The position numbers were made by a program, and so were the translations under genes. This document shows positions 25,719 through 33,616 of a DNA stretch of 64,000 bases, piece by piece. The stretch lies in the NCBI RefSeq assembly GCF_030268885.1, contig NZ_BSSA01000014.1, positions 62,001 to 126,000 of the forward strand. The letters are read 5' to 3'. Positions within the stretch are counted from its first letter, which is position 1; each line of letters begins with the position of its first letter. The notes under the pieces are model-generated. The model saw only the letters and a list, made by a program, of their open reading frames with translations. It ran no database searches and had not been told where the DNA came from. Origin of the DNA: Kitasatospora phosalacinea. GTDB lineage: Bacteria; Actinomycetota; Actinomycetes; Streptomycetales; Streptomycetaceae.

Positions 25719-25934
25719 GGTCACCCTGCGCACCTGTTCGAATGGAATTCGCACGCAGCTCAGGCCCGGTCAGGGCCGTCCGAGACACCCACGATGCCGA
25801 GGGGCCCTCGTCGACGACCCGCCCACCACACTCGGCGCCATGCACAACCGGACACGGCCAGACCTCACCTCGCGTCGGCGCCATGCCGGTATGCCGCACG
25901 GCACGCCGATCTCGCACGGAGAGGCGACCCAGCC

Positions 25935-26735
25935 ATGACCCTGCACCTGTCCCAGCCCCCGGCCGGCGCACTGCGCGCCGTCCTCCGCGCCCTCGCCCCC
26001 GAGGCGGAGCTCTCGCCGCCCTCGGCCAGCGTCCTGCGCCATAGCGTCGACCGCCCCCGGCCGCTGCTCGCCCTGCCCGTCCACGCCCTGCACGGTCCCG
26101 CGCCCCGGCTGGCCGGCGCCGACTGCACGGGCTGGCGCTTCCTGCTGAGCGAGACCGCCCCCGAGGAGGCCGCGCCCGCCGCCCCCGCCCCCTGCGGGCA
26201 CGGCGACTGCGCGGCCGGAGCGGGCCGACCCGGCGCACCGGCGCCGGACGCGCCGGGCGCGGCCGAGCCGCGGGGGGAGCAGGGGCGGGAGCACGCGCCG
26301 CTGACCGTCGGCGAGTTCACCGAGGACGGGCTGGACGGGGTGGTGGCCGCCGCCGAGGTGGTCGACGGACCGGCCGGGCCGGCCTTCTCCCACCTGACCG
26401 CGGGCCCGTTCCTGGACTCCACCGTGCGTGCGCTGCGCCAGGCCTGGCAGCTGACCCACGGCACGCCCGGGCGGTACGAGCCCCGGCTGCTCTCGCTGCC
26501 CGAGCACTACGCCTCGGCGCTGTGGCTGCACGGCGCCCAGCCCGGGGAGGACCTGCTCGTCCCGCTGGCCCCCGCCCCGCTCGGGGTGGCGGCCCACCAG
26601 GTGCTGCCCGCCGCCGAACTGCTGGCCCGGCTGGAGCGCTCCCCCGCGGCCCCGGCCCGGTCCGCCGCCGTCGTCACCGCCGTCGCCACCGCAGCCGCCA
26701 CCGCAGTCGGCCAGTCGACCGCGTTGATCGGCTGA
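25935..26735 (+). CDS. hypothetical protein
   Basis: A 266-residue protein that I do not recognise. The first 70 residues are hydrophobic and alanine-rich without a clear signal peptide. A middle low-complexity segment (AAPAAPAPCGHGDCAAGAG) contains CGHGDC, a possible metal site. A better-ordered part follows: HLTAGPFLDSTVRALRQAWQ, then EHYASALWLHGAQPGEDLLV. The C-terminus is an Ala/Val/Thr tail. The ATG is supported by GGAGAGGC about 10 bases upstream. The HLTAGPFL to VPLAP region resembles uncharacterised streptomycete proteins, but I assign no function. Confidence 0.6.
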   Translation: MTLHLSQPPAGALRAVLRALAPEAELSPPSASVLRHSVDRPRPLLALPVHALHGPAPRLAGADCTGWRFLLSETAPEEAAPAAPAPCGHGDCAAGAGRPGAPAPDAPGAAEPRGEQGREHAPLTVGEFTEDGLDGVVAAAEVVDGPAGPAFSHLTAGPFLDSTVRALRQAWQLTHGTPGRYEPRLLSLPEHYASALWLHGAQPGEDLLVPLAPAPLGVAAHQVLPAAELLARLERSPAAPARSAAVVTAVATAAATAVGQSTALIG

Positions 26736-26796
26736 GCAGGCCGAACGACCGAGCAGCTGGGCGGCCGAGGGGCCGAGCGGCTGACGCACCGCCCGA

Positions 26797-26844
26797 ACGG
26801 GCCATGTCGCACTGATCCGATCGGATCGGATCGGCATGGCCCGT
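26797..26844. repeat. nested inverted repeat (hairpin) in a 307-bp gap
   Basis: ACGGGCCATG (26797-26806) pairs perfectly with CATGGCCCGT (26835-26844). The loop itself contains a perfect 14-bp palindrome GATCCGATCGGATC (26814-26827), followed by more GATCGG units to about 26872. It may terminate the upstream gene or act as an operator. The rest of 26736-27042 shows no gene. Confidence 0.7.
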
Positions 26845-27042
26845 CCGTGCGCGGATCGGATCGTCTCCCGCCCGGTCGGGTGATCTCGCGCGCTCTTCTG
26901 TGGCGCATGTCACCAAATGGCTGCGCGAGCGCCCGCGGAGTCGGACACTGGTGACGGTCGGGTGGAGGACCAATCGTCCTACCCGGCTGACGCCGGTTCA
27001 CACCTGATCCGGTGCGAAATTTCAGCGAAGCGAGGTACGAGG

Positions 27043-27234
27043 ATGTGCCAGCACCGAACCGAGTGTCCGTCCGCCGAATCGGCTGACCGCGAAGCGGCCG
27101 TCCCGGTCGCGCGCCACCCCGAACAGGGCTGGAGCCTGCTGTGCAACGGCGTGCTGCTGTTCGACGACACCGGTGAGCTGCTGCCGGACGGCCGGGTGAT
27201 CGCCCCGCGCCGGAACCTGCTGATCGCCGCCTGA
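27043..27234 (+). CDS. DUF5999 family protein
   Basis: A 63-residue protein recognised as DUF5999: MCQHRTECPSAESADREAA, then HPEQGWSLLCNGVLLFDDTG, then ELLPDGRVIAP. The CxH...C pattern at the N-terminus and the later cysteine may bind metal. The family is small, almost confined to Streptomycetaceae, and has no known function. The ATG has GAGGT 6 bases upstream. Confidence 0.85.
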   Translation: MCQHRTECPSAESADREAAVPVARHPEQGWSLLCNGVLLFDDTGELLPDGRVIAPRRNLLIAA

Positions 27235-27340
27235 TCACCGCCGATCACGTCCCGGCGCCCGGCACCCGTCCGCCTGCCCGCCGGTCCGCCCGCCCGTTCG
27301 CCCGTTCGACGCCCGCCCGGAGTGCGCCCTCCCGGCGGGC

Positions 27341-27388
27341 GTCGGCGCGTCCGGGCGTCGGCGCGTCCGGGCTCCGACGCGTCCGGGC
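27341..27388. repeat. three tandem 16-bp repeats
   Basis: GTCGGCGCGTCCGGGC occurs at 27341-27356 and 27357-27372 (identical), then TCCGACGCGTCCGGGC at 27373-27388 (two or three changes). They fill the gap between the convergent DUF5999 and GNAT genes. Confidence 0.8.
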
Positions 27389-27412
27389 GCCGGGGCGTGA
27401 TCGGCCCGGTCG

Positions 27413-28126
27413 TCAGGAACCGCCGGACGGACGGGCGGTGGGCGTGGACGGGTCGTACCAGAAGCTGGCCATCGGGGAGCGCAGCGTCCAGCCGAGGCTG
27501 GTGTAGAGGGCGCGGCCCTCGGTGGTGCCGACCAGCAGGGCGGTGCGTGCGCCCGCCTCGTGCGCCTCGTGCTGCAGGGTGCGCATCAGGGCGGCGCCGA
27601 GGCCGCGGCGGCGGTGCTCGGGGGCGGTCTCGATCTGGTCGGGGACGGCGATCAGCGGGGCGTCGGTGCGGCCGCCGAGCGGGGTGGCGGGCGCCAGGCC
27701 GAGCTGGCCGCGGGCGGCGAACTCGCCGCCGGTGGTGCGGACCAGGGCCCGGACGGTGCCGCCGCGGCTCCAGGTGGTGATCCGGTAGCCGGACGGGACG
27801 GCGGGGCGGCCGGCGCCGGGGCGGAGCGGGAGGGTCATCAGGTACCCGGGGACGTCCTGGTGCCAGCCGGGGCCGACCCAGGGCAGGACGCGCTCGTCCT
27901 CGGCGAACAGCTTGAGCCACGTCCAGGGGACGGTGGTGCCGTCGGCGATCTTGCGGACCTCCGCCTCGGCGGGCTCGGGCAGCACGTGGCGCCACACGTG
28001 GCGGGGCTGGCCGACGTCGATGCTCCAGCCCCAGGGCTCGGGGGCGGGGTCGGCGGCGCCGCGGGAGACGGCCCAGCCGCTGGTCCAGGCCCGGACGAGT
28101 TCGGGGAGGGTGGCGTCGTCGAGCAT
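27413..28126 (-). CDS. GNAT family N-acetyltransferase
   Basis: A 237-residue protein whose C-terminal half holds the acetyl-CoA site: DQIETAPEHRRRGLGAALMR (R/Q-x-x-G-x-A motif A), then ARTALLVGTTEGRALYTSLG and a final WTLRSPMASFWYD. The N-terminal 100 residues are family-specific (GWSIDVGQPRHVWRHVLPEP). Substrate unknown. It lies downstream of the small kinase on the same strand with a 45-bp gap. Confidence 0.85.
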   Translation of the reverse strand: MLDDATLPELVRAWTSGWAVSRGAADPAPEPWGWSIDVGQPRHVWRHVLPEPAEAEVRKIADGTTVPWTWLKLFAEDERVLPWVGPGWHQDVPGYLMTLPLRPGAGRPAVPSGYRITTWSRGGTVRALVRTTGGEFAARGQLGLAPATPLGGRTDAPLIAVPDQIETAPEHRRRGLGAALMRTLQHEAHEAGARTALLVGTTEGRALYTSLGWTLRSPMASFWYDPSTPTARPSGGS

Positions 28127-28171
28127 GGGCGCACTCCAGGAGCGGTAATGGTTGCTAAGGCTCAGTGAAGC

Positions 28172-28756
28172 TTACCTTTCAGGTGCGGGCACGTCACCGG
28201 GGTTCGCGGCGCCCGCCCGGCGCAGGGCCGCGGCCAGGGCCGGGACATCCACCGGACCGCTGGTGTCGACCCGGTGGACGGGGCCCAGGGCGAGCGGTCC
28301 CGCCTCGCGGGCCCAGACCTTCCAGCGGCCGTCCGGCTCACCGGGGCGCTCGGGGTGGACGGGGTGGCGGCGGGCGAGGCGCTGCTCGAAGCGGCGGCGG
28401 GCGAGCGCGGGCGGGACGTCGCACCACACCTCCTGCGGCCGGTCGACCCCGGCGGCGTCCAGCCCGGCCCGGACGACCGTCCGCATCGGCTCCCCGAGCC
28501 AGGGCGCCTCCAGCACGGCCGCGCCGCGGGCGTCGCGCAGCAGCGTCCACAGCGTCTCGCCCGCGGCGGCCCCCAGCGCCCGGCTCCACTCCCAGCGGTC
28601 GGCGGGGCGGAGGGCGGCGAGCTGGTCGGCCAGGGTCTCCTTGACCGCGTCCTTGCTGAACAGCGGGAGACCGAGCTCGACGGCCAGGGCGTGCGCGAGG
28701 GTGCTCTTGCCCGCCCCGGGCAGGCCGTTCACCAGTACGGTCGTCATCCGGCTCAC
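28172..28756 (-). CDS. AAA/zeta-toxin-like small P-loop kinase
   Basis: A 194-residue protein with P-loop VLVNGLPGAGKSTLAHALAV near the N-terminus, then LPLFSKDAVKETLADQL and later RRRFEQRLARRHPVHPERPG. The pattern matches AAA_33-type small-molecule kinases such as gluconate- or chloramphenicol-kinase relatives. The start may be the third-codon-downstream ATG at 28747. No antitoxin is adjacent, which argues against a zeta toxin. Confidence 0.78.
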   Translation of the reverse strand: MSRMTTVLVNGLPGAGKSTLAHALAVELGLPLFSKDAVKETLADQLAALRPADRWEWSRALGAAAGETLWTLLRDARGAAVLEAPWLGEPMRTVVRAGLDAAGVDRPQEVWCDVPPALARRRFEQRLARRHPVHPERPGEPDGRWKVWAREAGPLALGPVHRVDTSGPVDVPALAAALRRAGAANPGDVPAPER

Positions 28757-28919
28757 GGTAACGGGTGTGACGACCCGTCGGGACAGGGGCCGCGGTCCCG
28801 AGAACGGCGGCGGCCGGGGCGGGCGGCATCCATCGCGCGGGTACGGCCCGGGGCGGGCGGCTCCGTGGTGGTCGACCTGCCGGTGGGCGGGGAGGGTCGG
28901 CGTCCAGCGGGGCGGGTGG

Positions 28920-29663
28920 TCAGGGGCGGGTGTAGAAGGGCTGCTGTTCGGGGTGGCGGGGCAGGAAGGCGAGCTGGAGGCCGCGGTCGAGGCGGAGGCG
29001 GAGGGCCTGGTCGGCGGCGAGGGCCCGGCCGAGGCGGGTGGCGAGGGGTTGGAGGGTGGCGGGGTCGGTGGCCGGGTCGGCCAGGACGAGGGCCAGGGTG
29101 GCGTCGGCGTCCGGGGCCGGGACGAGGTGGGCGGCCGCGACGGCGGGTTCGGCGGCGAGCAGGGTGCGCAGGGCCTGCTGCACCTCGGGGTCGCGGTGCG
29201 GCGGGAGGTAGCGGCGGTTCTCCGCGACGGCGCGCAGCCGGGCGCCGGACAGCTGGTAGGTGACCGGGCCGGCCGGGTCGACGAGCAGGGTGTCGGCGCG
29301 CTCCGAGAAGGCCACCATCGCGGCCTGCGGGGCGACCACCGGCGCCGGGCGGGCGTCCGCGCGCCAGGCCGCCATGGACGCCAGCGAGGTGAACGCGGGC
29401 AGGGCGCGGCGCCCGTCCGGGGCCTCCACCACGGGGACGGCCATGTCGCTGGTCTTCTCGTGCCTGTGCCCGTCGGCGCCCACCTCGACCTCCCCCAGCA
29501 GCGCCACGATCGGCACCATCAGCCGGCTGGGCGTGAGGGCGGCCAGCAGGTCGGGCTCGGTGGCCGGGTCCTGCTGCCAGGCGGTGAGGGCCGCGACGAG
29601 GGCGGGGTCGGCGGTGCCGTCGTCCTCGGCGAAACCGGGGTCGGGGATGTTCTTGCGCTCCAC
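28920..29663 (-). CDS. SseB family protein
   Basis: A 247-residue soluble protein with the SseB N-terminal pattern: MERKNIPDPGFAEDDGTADP, LLAALTPSRLMVPIVALLGE, MAVPVVEAPDGRRALPAFTS and FSERADTLLVDPAGPVTYQL. A C-terminal SseB-like half follows (LPRHPEQQPFYTRP). Actinobacterial SseB proteins often accompany type VII-like or ribosomal loci; the role is unclear. The start is GTG 29663. The listed open frame continues upstream as antisense only. Confidence 0.82.
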   Translation of the reverse strand: MERKNIPDPGFAEDDGTADPALVAALTAWQQDPATEPDLLAALTPSRLMVPIVALLGEVEVGADGHRHEKTSDMAVPVVEAPDGRRALPAFTSLASMAAWRADARPAPVVAPQAAMVAFSERADTLLVDPAGPVTYQLSGARLRAVAENRRYLPPHRDPEVQQALRTLLAAEPAVAAAHLVPAPDADATLALVLADPATDPATLQPLATRLGRALAADQALRLRLDRGLQLAFLPRHPEQQPFYTRP

Positions 29664-29674
29664 CCCGTGAGCGT

Positions 29675-30469
29675 ATGCCACGTTTACCCCGGGGACGGTC
29701 GGCGGAGTCGGTCGGTGCGGCGGTGGAGGAGGTTCGGTGGTGGAGCGGCGTGGACGCGCGGGCGGACGCCTGGCGGTGGCGGCCGTCCGGCCCGGGACGG
29801 GTGCGGCGGCGGTGCGCGGCGGCGGTGCGCGGCGGCGGGCTGTTCGTGACGGCCAGCGTGGTGAAGGTCGACCTGGTGGCGGCGCTGCTGCTGCACCGCG
29901 GCGGTGAGGGCGGGCTGACGGCCGGGGAGCGGGAGTCGGCGGAGTCGGCGATCGTCCGCAGCGACAATTCGGCGGCGAGCGAACTGTACCGGCGGGTCGG
30001 CGGCGCCCCCGGGTTGGACGCGGCGTACCGGGCGCTCGGTCTGGTGGAGACCACCGCCGGGCGGGACGGCTACTGGGGGCTGACCACCACCGGCGTCGGC
30101 GACCGGGTCCGGCTGCTGCGGCAGGTCTTCGCCGCGGACGGGGCGCTGCCCGGGCGGCGGTGGTTGGCCGGTCTGATGGGGCGGGTGGTGCCGGAGCAGA
30201 CCTGGGGTGTGTCGGCGGCCGGGGCGACCGCGCTGAAGAACGGGTGGCTGCCGCGCAGCGCGACCGGGCTGTGGGTGGTCGGCAGCTTCGGCGCGCTGGC
30301 GGACGGGACGTTGGTGGCGGTGCTCTCCGACGGCTGGCGGGAGATGGCGCAGGGCGTGGCGGCGGTGGAATCGGCGGCGCGCTGGGCGGCGGGAGCGGTG
30401 GGGGCGGCGGGCACGACGAGGGCGGCGGGTACGGTGGGGCGAGGTGGCCGGGCGGGTGGCGGGAGTTGA
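29675..30469 (+). CDS. beta-lactamase-fold serine hydrolase
   Basis: Up to 264 residues with class A beta-lactamase/penicillin-binding motifs: TASVVKVDLVAALL (SxxK), IVRSDNSAASELYR (SDN) and TALKNGWLPRS (K-N-G in place of KTG). There is no signal peptide in this frame, which is unusual for a cell-wall-acting enzyme. The domain starts near residue 45, so the real start may be a downstream GTG such as near 29720. The protein ends 4 bases before the binding-protein gene, suggesting one transcript. Confidence 0.75.
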   Translation: MPRLPRGRSAESVGAAVEEVRWWSGVDARADAWRWRPSGPGRVRRRCAAAVRGGGLFVTASVVKVDLVAALLLHRGGEGGLTAGERESAESAIVRSDNSAASELYRRVGGAPGLDAAYRALGLVETTAGRDGYWGLTTTGVGDRVRLLRQVFAADGALPGRRWLAGLMGRVVPEQTWGVSAAGATALKNGWLPRSATGLWVVGSFGALADGTLVAVLSDGWREMAQGVAAVESAARWAAGAVGAAGTTRAAGTVGRGGRAGGGS

Positions 30470-30473
30470 CGGG

Positions 30474-31562
30474 ATGTCGGGGTCGAGCGTGCGGGTCGGG
30501 GCGCTGGTGCCGTTGGGTCGGCCCGGATGGGTGGCGGCGGGGCGGCAGTTGCTGGCCGGGCTGGAGCTCGGGGTCGCGGACGTCAACGCGGCGGGCGGGA
30601 TCGGCGGGCGGCCGGTGGAGCTGCTGGTGCGGGACACCGCGGCGGACCCGGTGCGGGCGGTGGCGGCGGTCGAGGAACTCGCCGGGCTGGGGGTGTCCGC
30701 GCTGGCGGGCGAGTACCACAGCGTGGTGGCCCGGGCGGTGGCGACCCGGGCCGAGGAGCTCGGCGTCCCGTACGTCTGCGCGTCGGCGGTGCTGGACGGC
30801 CTGGTCGACGCGCCCGCCCGCCGGGTGGCGCGGATCGCCCCGGCGCAGTCGTACGGCTGGCGGGTCTACGCCGAGTTCCTGCTCGGTGCGGGCCACCGCC
30901 GGATCGCGGTCGCCGCCGACCCCGGCGCGTACTGGGCGGCCGGGACGGAGGTCCTGCGCGAGCACCTCGCGGTGCACGGCGGGGAGGTGGTCGGCCTCGA
31001 CGCGCGCGACCGCTCCCCCGGGGCGCTGTGCGACGCGCTGGCCGCGAGCGGGGCCGGTGTCCTGTTGCTGCTGGTCGGGCACCCGGAGCCCGCGGTGCCG
31101 CTGGTCCGGGCGGTCCGGCGCGACCCCCGGCTCGGTGGCGTCCTGCTCGGGGCACCCGCCGGGCAGCCCGAACTGCCGGACTGGGTCGAGCAGTTGGGGG
31201 CGGACGGTGCCGCGGTGCCGTTCCTGCGCTACCTGCCCGAACGGTTCACCCCGCACGGCGCCCGGGTGGACGCCGCCCTGCGCGAACTGCTGGGCGCGGA
31301 GCCGTCGTTCGTGGCCTTCGAGGGCTGGGACGCGATGGCCGCCCTGGCCGCGGCCCTGCGGGCGGCCGGGGACGGGAGCGGGCGCGCCTTGGACTGGGCG
31401 GGCGTCGAGGTGGCGGGGACGCGCGGGACGGTGCGGTTCTCCCGGGTGCCGGGCAGCGGGGTGTGGCAGTGGGCCCGGCCGCCGGTGCAGGTCGCCGACC
31501 GGGACCCGGCGGAGCCGGGGCGCTTCCGCGTCCTGCACGCGGTGGCGGGGCGGGAGGAGTAG
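30474..31562 (+). CDS. ABC-type substrate-binding-fold protein without signal peptide
   Basis: A 362-residue type I periplasmic-binding-fold protein of the leucine/urea (Peripla_BP_6) group: VRVGALVPLGRPGWVAAGRQ, NAAGGIGGRPVELLVRDTAA, GVSALAGEYHSVVARAVA and VAFEGWDAMAALAAALRA. The usual lipoprotein signal and LxxC box are absent from the ATG start, so it is probably cytosolic, as in sensor-like relatives. No permease or ATPase is adjacent. The start is 4 bases after the serine hydrolase stop. Confidence 0.8.
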   Translation: MSGSSVRVGALVPLGRPGWVAAGRQLLAGLELGVADVNAAGGIGGRPVELLVRDTAADPVRAVAAVEELAGLGVSALAGEYHSVVARAVATRAEELGVPYVCASAVLDGLVDAPARRVARIAPAQSYGWRVYAEFLLGAGHRRIAVAADPGAYWAAGTEVLREHLAVHGGEVVGLDARDRSPGALCDALAASGAGVLLLLVGHPEPAVPLVRAVRRDPRLGGVLLGAPAGQPELPDWVEQLGADGAAVPFLRYLPERFTPHGARVDAALRELLGAEPSFVAFEGWDAMAALAAALRAAGDGSGRALDWAGVEVAGTRGTVRFSRVPGSGVWQWARPPVQVADRDPAEPGRFRVLHAVAGREE

Positions 31563-31690
31563 GGCGGAGGGGCGGCCGGGTGGCACGCCTGCGGGGGCGG
31601 GCGGGGCGGCCCGGGGCGGGTGGGGGTGGTGGGTGGATTGGGGGGCCGGTGGATCTACCGTCCAGTAGGGGGATGTGGCAGTCTGCGCCC

Positions 31691-32911
31691 ATGGCACTCG
31701 TTGAAACCACTGCGACCAGCGGAAGCGTCTCCGACCGGGCCCGGTACGACCGGGCGACGGCGCACCTGGACGCGCCGTTGGCCGTCGTGGACCTGGCGGC
31801 GTTCGACGCGAACGCGGCGGACCTGGTGCGGCGGGCGGGCGGGAAGCCGGTGCGGGTGGCGTCGAAGTCGGTGCGGTGCCGGGCCCTGCTGGAGCGGGTG
31901 CTGAAGGTGGACGGCTTCGCGGGGGTGATGAGCTTCACGCTGGCGGAGTCGCTGTGGCTGGTGGAGTCCGGTTTCACGGACGTCCTGCTGGCGTACCCCT
32001 CGGCGGACCGGGCCGCGTACGGGCGGCTGACCGCGGACCCGGAGCTGGCGCGGCAGGTCAGCGTGGTGGTGGACGACGTGGCGCAGCTCGACCTGATCGA
32101 CGCGGCCCGGCGGGGTCCGGCGACGGTGCGGGTCTGCCTGGAGCTGGACACCTCGCTGCAGTTGCTGGGCGGCCGGGTGCGGGTGGGCGCGCGGCGCTCG
32201 CCGCTGCGGACGCCCGAACAGCTGGGCCGGTTCGCGGAGTCGGTGAACCGCCGCCGGGGCTTCGAGGTGGTCGGGCTGATGGCGTACGAGGGCCACGTGG
32301 CGGGTGTCGGGGACGCGGTGCCGGGGCGCCCGCTGCGGTCGGCGGCGGTGCGGCTGATGCAGGCGAAGGCGCGCAGCGAGCTGGCGGCGCGGCGGGCCGA
32401 GGTGGTGCGGCGGGTGCGCGAGGTCGCCGAGTTGGAGTTCGTGAACGGCGGCGGCACGGGCAGCGTGGAGTCGACGGTCGCGGAGCGCGCGGTGACGGAG
32501 GTGGCGGCCGGTTCGGGGCTGTTCGTGCCGCGGCTGTTCGACAACTACCGTGCCTTCCGGGGCCGTCCGGCGGCGCTGTTCGCCCAGCCGGTGGTACGGC
32601 GTCCCGGTGTGGGCGTGGTGACGGTGCTGGGCGGCGGGTACCCCGCCTCCGGCCCGGCGGGGGCGGACCGCTCCCCCGTCCCGTACCTGCCGTCCGGGCT
32701 GCGGTACGACCCGCAGGAGGGCGCGGGCGAGGTGCAGACGCCGCTGCTCGGGTCGGCCGCGGACGACCTGCTGATCGGCGACCGGGTGTGGTTCCGGCAC
32801 GCGAAGGCGGGCGAACTGTGCGAGCGCTTCGAGCAGTTGCACCTGGTCGAGGGCGACGCCGTCACCGGGACCGTGCCCACCTACCGGGGCGAGGGCCGCA
32901 CCTTCCTGTGA
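31691..32911 (+). CDS. PLP-dependent amino acid deaminase/aldolase (alanine racemase fold)
   Basis: A 406-residue enzyme of fold type III. LDAPLAVVDLAAFDANAADL, then KPVRVASKSVRCRALLERVL (PLP lysine in ASKS), FEVVGLMAYEGHVAGVGD and VNGGGTGSVESTV (phosphate loop). The C-terminal D-threonine aldolase/dehydratase metal site is seen in VWFRHAKAGELCERF (H..C). These traits match D-threonine aldolase or D-serine dehydratase-like proteins (DSD1). Substrate not defined. It has its own upstream region after the binding-protein gene. Confidence 0.85.
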   Translation: MALVETTATSGSVSDRARYDRATAHLDAPLAVVDLAAFDANAADLVRRAGGKPVRVASKSVRCRALLERVLKVDGFAGVMSFTLAESLWLVESGFTDVLLAYPSADRAAYGRLTADPELARQVSVVVDDVAQLDLIDAARRGPATVRVCLELDTSLQLLGGRVRVGARRSPLRTPEQLGRFAESVNRRRGFEVVGLMAYEGHVAGVGDAVPGRPLRSAAVRLMQAKARSELAARRAEVVRRVREVAELEFVNGGGTGSVESTVAERAVTEVAAGSGLFVPRLFDNYRAFRGRPAALFAQPVVRRPGVGVVTVLGGGYPASGPAGADRSPVPYLPSGLRYDPQEGAGEVQTPLLGSAADDLLIGDRVWFRHAKAGELCERFEQLHLVEGDAVTGTVPTYRGEGRTFL

Positions 32912-32962
32912 GGCCCGGCCGCCCGGCCGCCGCGCGGCGTCCCGGGGGCTGCCCGGGCGGGT

Positions 32963-33060
32963 GGCGCGGAGGTCTTCTCGGTGGAGTACGAGGAGGAGAA
33001 CGGCAAGCCGGTGCCGCCGACCTTCCACTACCACCGGGACGGCCGGACGAGGAGCGGGCC
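32963..33060 (+). pseudogene. coding-like remnant in a 297-bp gap
   Basis: Between the deaminase and yciI-like genes a short stretch has strong streptomycete codon bias: GAEVFSVEYEEENGKP then VPPTFHYHRDGRTR. It has no start codon of its own and runs into low-complexity sequence before a stop near 33145. It is in frame with the deaminase but lies after its stop. I read it as the decayed end of a lost gene; the family is not recognised. Confidence 0.4.
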
Positions 33061-33208
33061 GGGCGCGACCCCTCGAGGGGCGGGCCCCGGGCCCGCCGGA
33101 AAAAACTCCGGAGGATTTTCCCGCGTCCGTGTCGAGAACCCGTGAGCGGCTCCGTCCCAGGGGTGAAGGCGGCCACAATGGGCCGCACCAGTACCGAGGA
33201 GCGAGACC

Positions 33209-33616
33209 ATGGCCAAGTACCTGATGCTCAAGCACTACCGCGGCGCGCCGGAGCCCGAGGGCTTCGTCCCGATGGACCGGTGGACGCCCGAGGAGGTCAC
33301 CGCGCACATCCAGTACATGCGCGACTTCGCGGCCAAGCTGGAACGGACCGGCGAGTTCGTGGACGCGCAGGCGCTCGCGCCCGAGGGGACGTGGGTGCAG
33401 TACGGCGGGGAGGGGAAGCCGCCGGTCACCGACGGGCCGTTCGCCGAGACCAAGGACCTGATCGCGGGCTGGATGGTGATCGACGTGGACAGCCACCAGC
33501 GGGCGCTGGAGCTGGCCGCCGAGCTGTCGGCGGCGCCCGGGGCGGGCGGCCGGCCGATCCACGAGTGGCTGGAGCTGCGCCCGTTCATGTCCGAGCCGCC
33601 GACCGTCACGGAGTGA
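33209..33616 (+). CDS. YciI family protein (DGPF type)
   Basis: A 135-residue ferredoxin-like-fold protein with the family hallmark VTDGPFAETKDLIAGWMVID, preceded by KYLMLKHYRGAPEP. DGPF proteins are regularly encoded next to ECF42-type sigma factors, as here: the next gene's GTG overlaps this stop (GTGA). Role unknown; possibly a stress sensor or enzyme linked to the sigma factor. Shine-Dalgarno GAGGAGCGAG precedes the ATG. Confidence 0.88.
   Translation: MAKYLMLKHYRGAPEPEGFVPMDRWTPEEVTAHIQYMRDFAAKLERTGEFVDAQALAPEGTWVQYGGEGKPPVTDGPFAETKDLIAGWMVIDVDSHQRALELAAELSAAPGAGGRPIHEWLELRPFMSEPPTVTE

Noticed and set aside
25671..25938. Short frame beginning MSQQVLNLCG in the gap before the gene at 25935
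   Set aside because: Codon bias fades after about 20 residues, it overlaps the candidate promoter, and it has no recognisable domain.
28141..28185. Possible iron box (DmdR/IdeR type) upstream of the GNAT gene
   Set aside because: Only about 11 of 19 positions fit the consensus by eye, and no siderophore genes are nearby.
28172..28756. Zeta-type toxin of a toxin-antitoxin pair
   Set aside because: The P-loop kinase pattern is general and no epsilon-like antitoxin or overlapping small gene is present.
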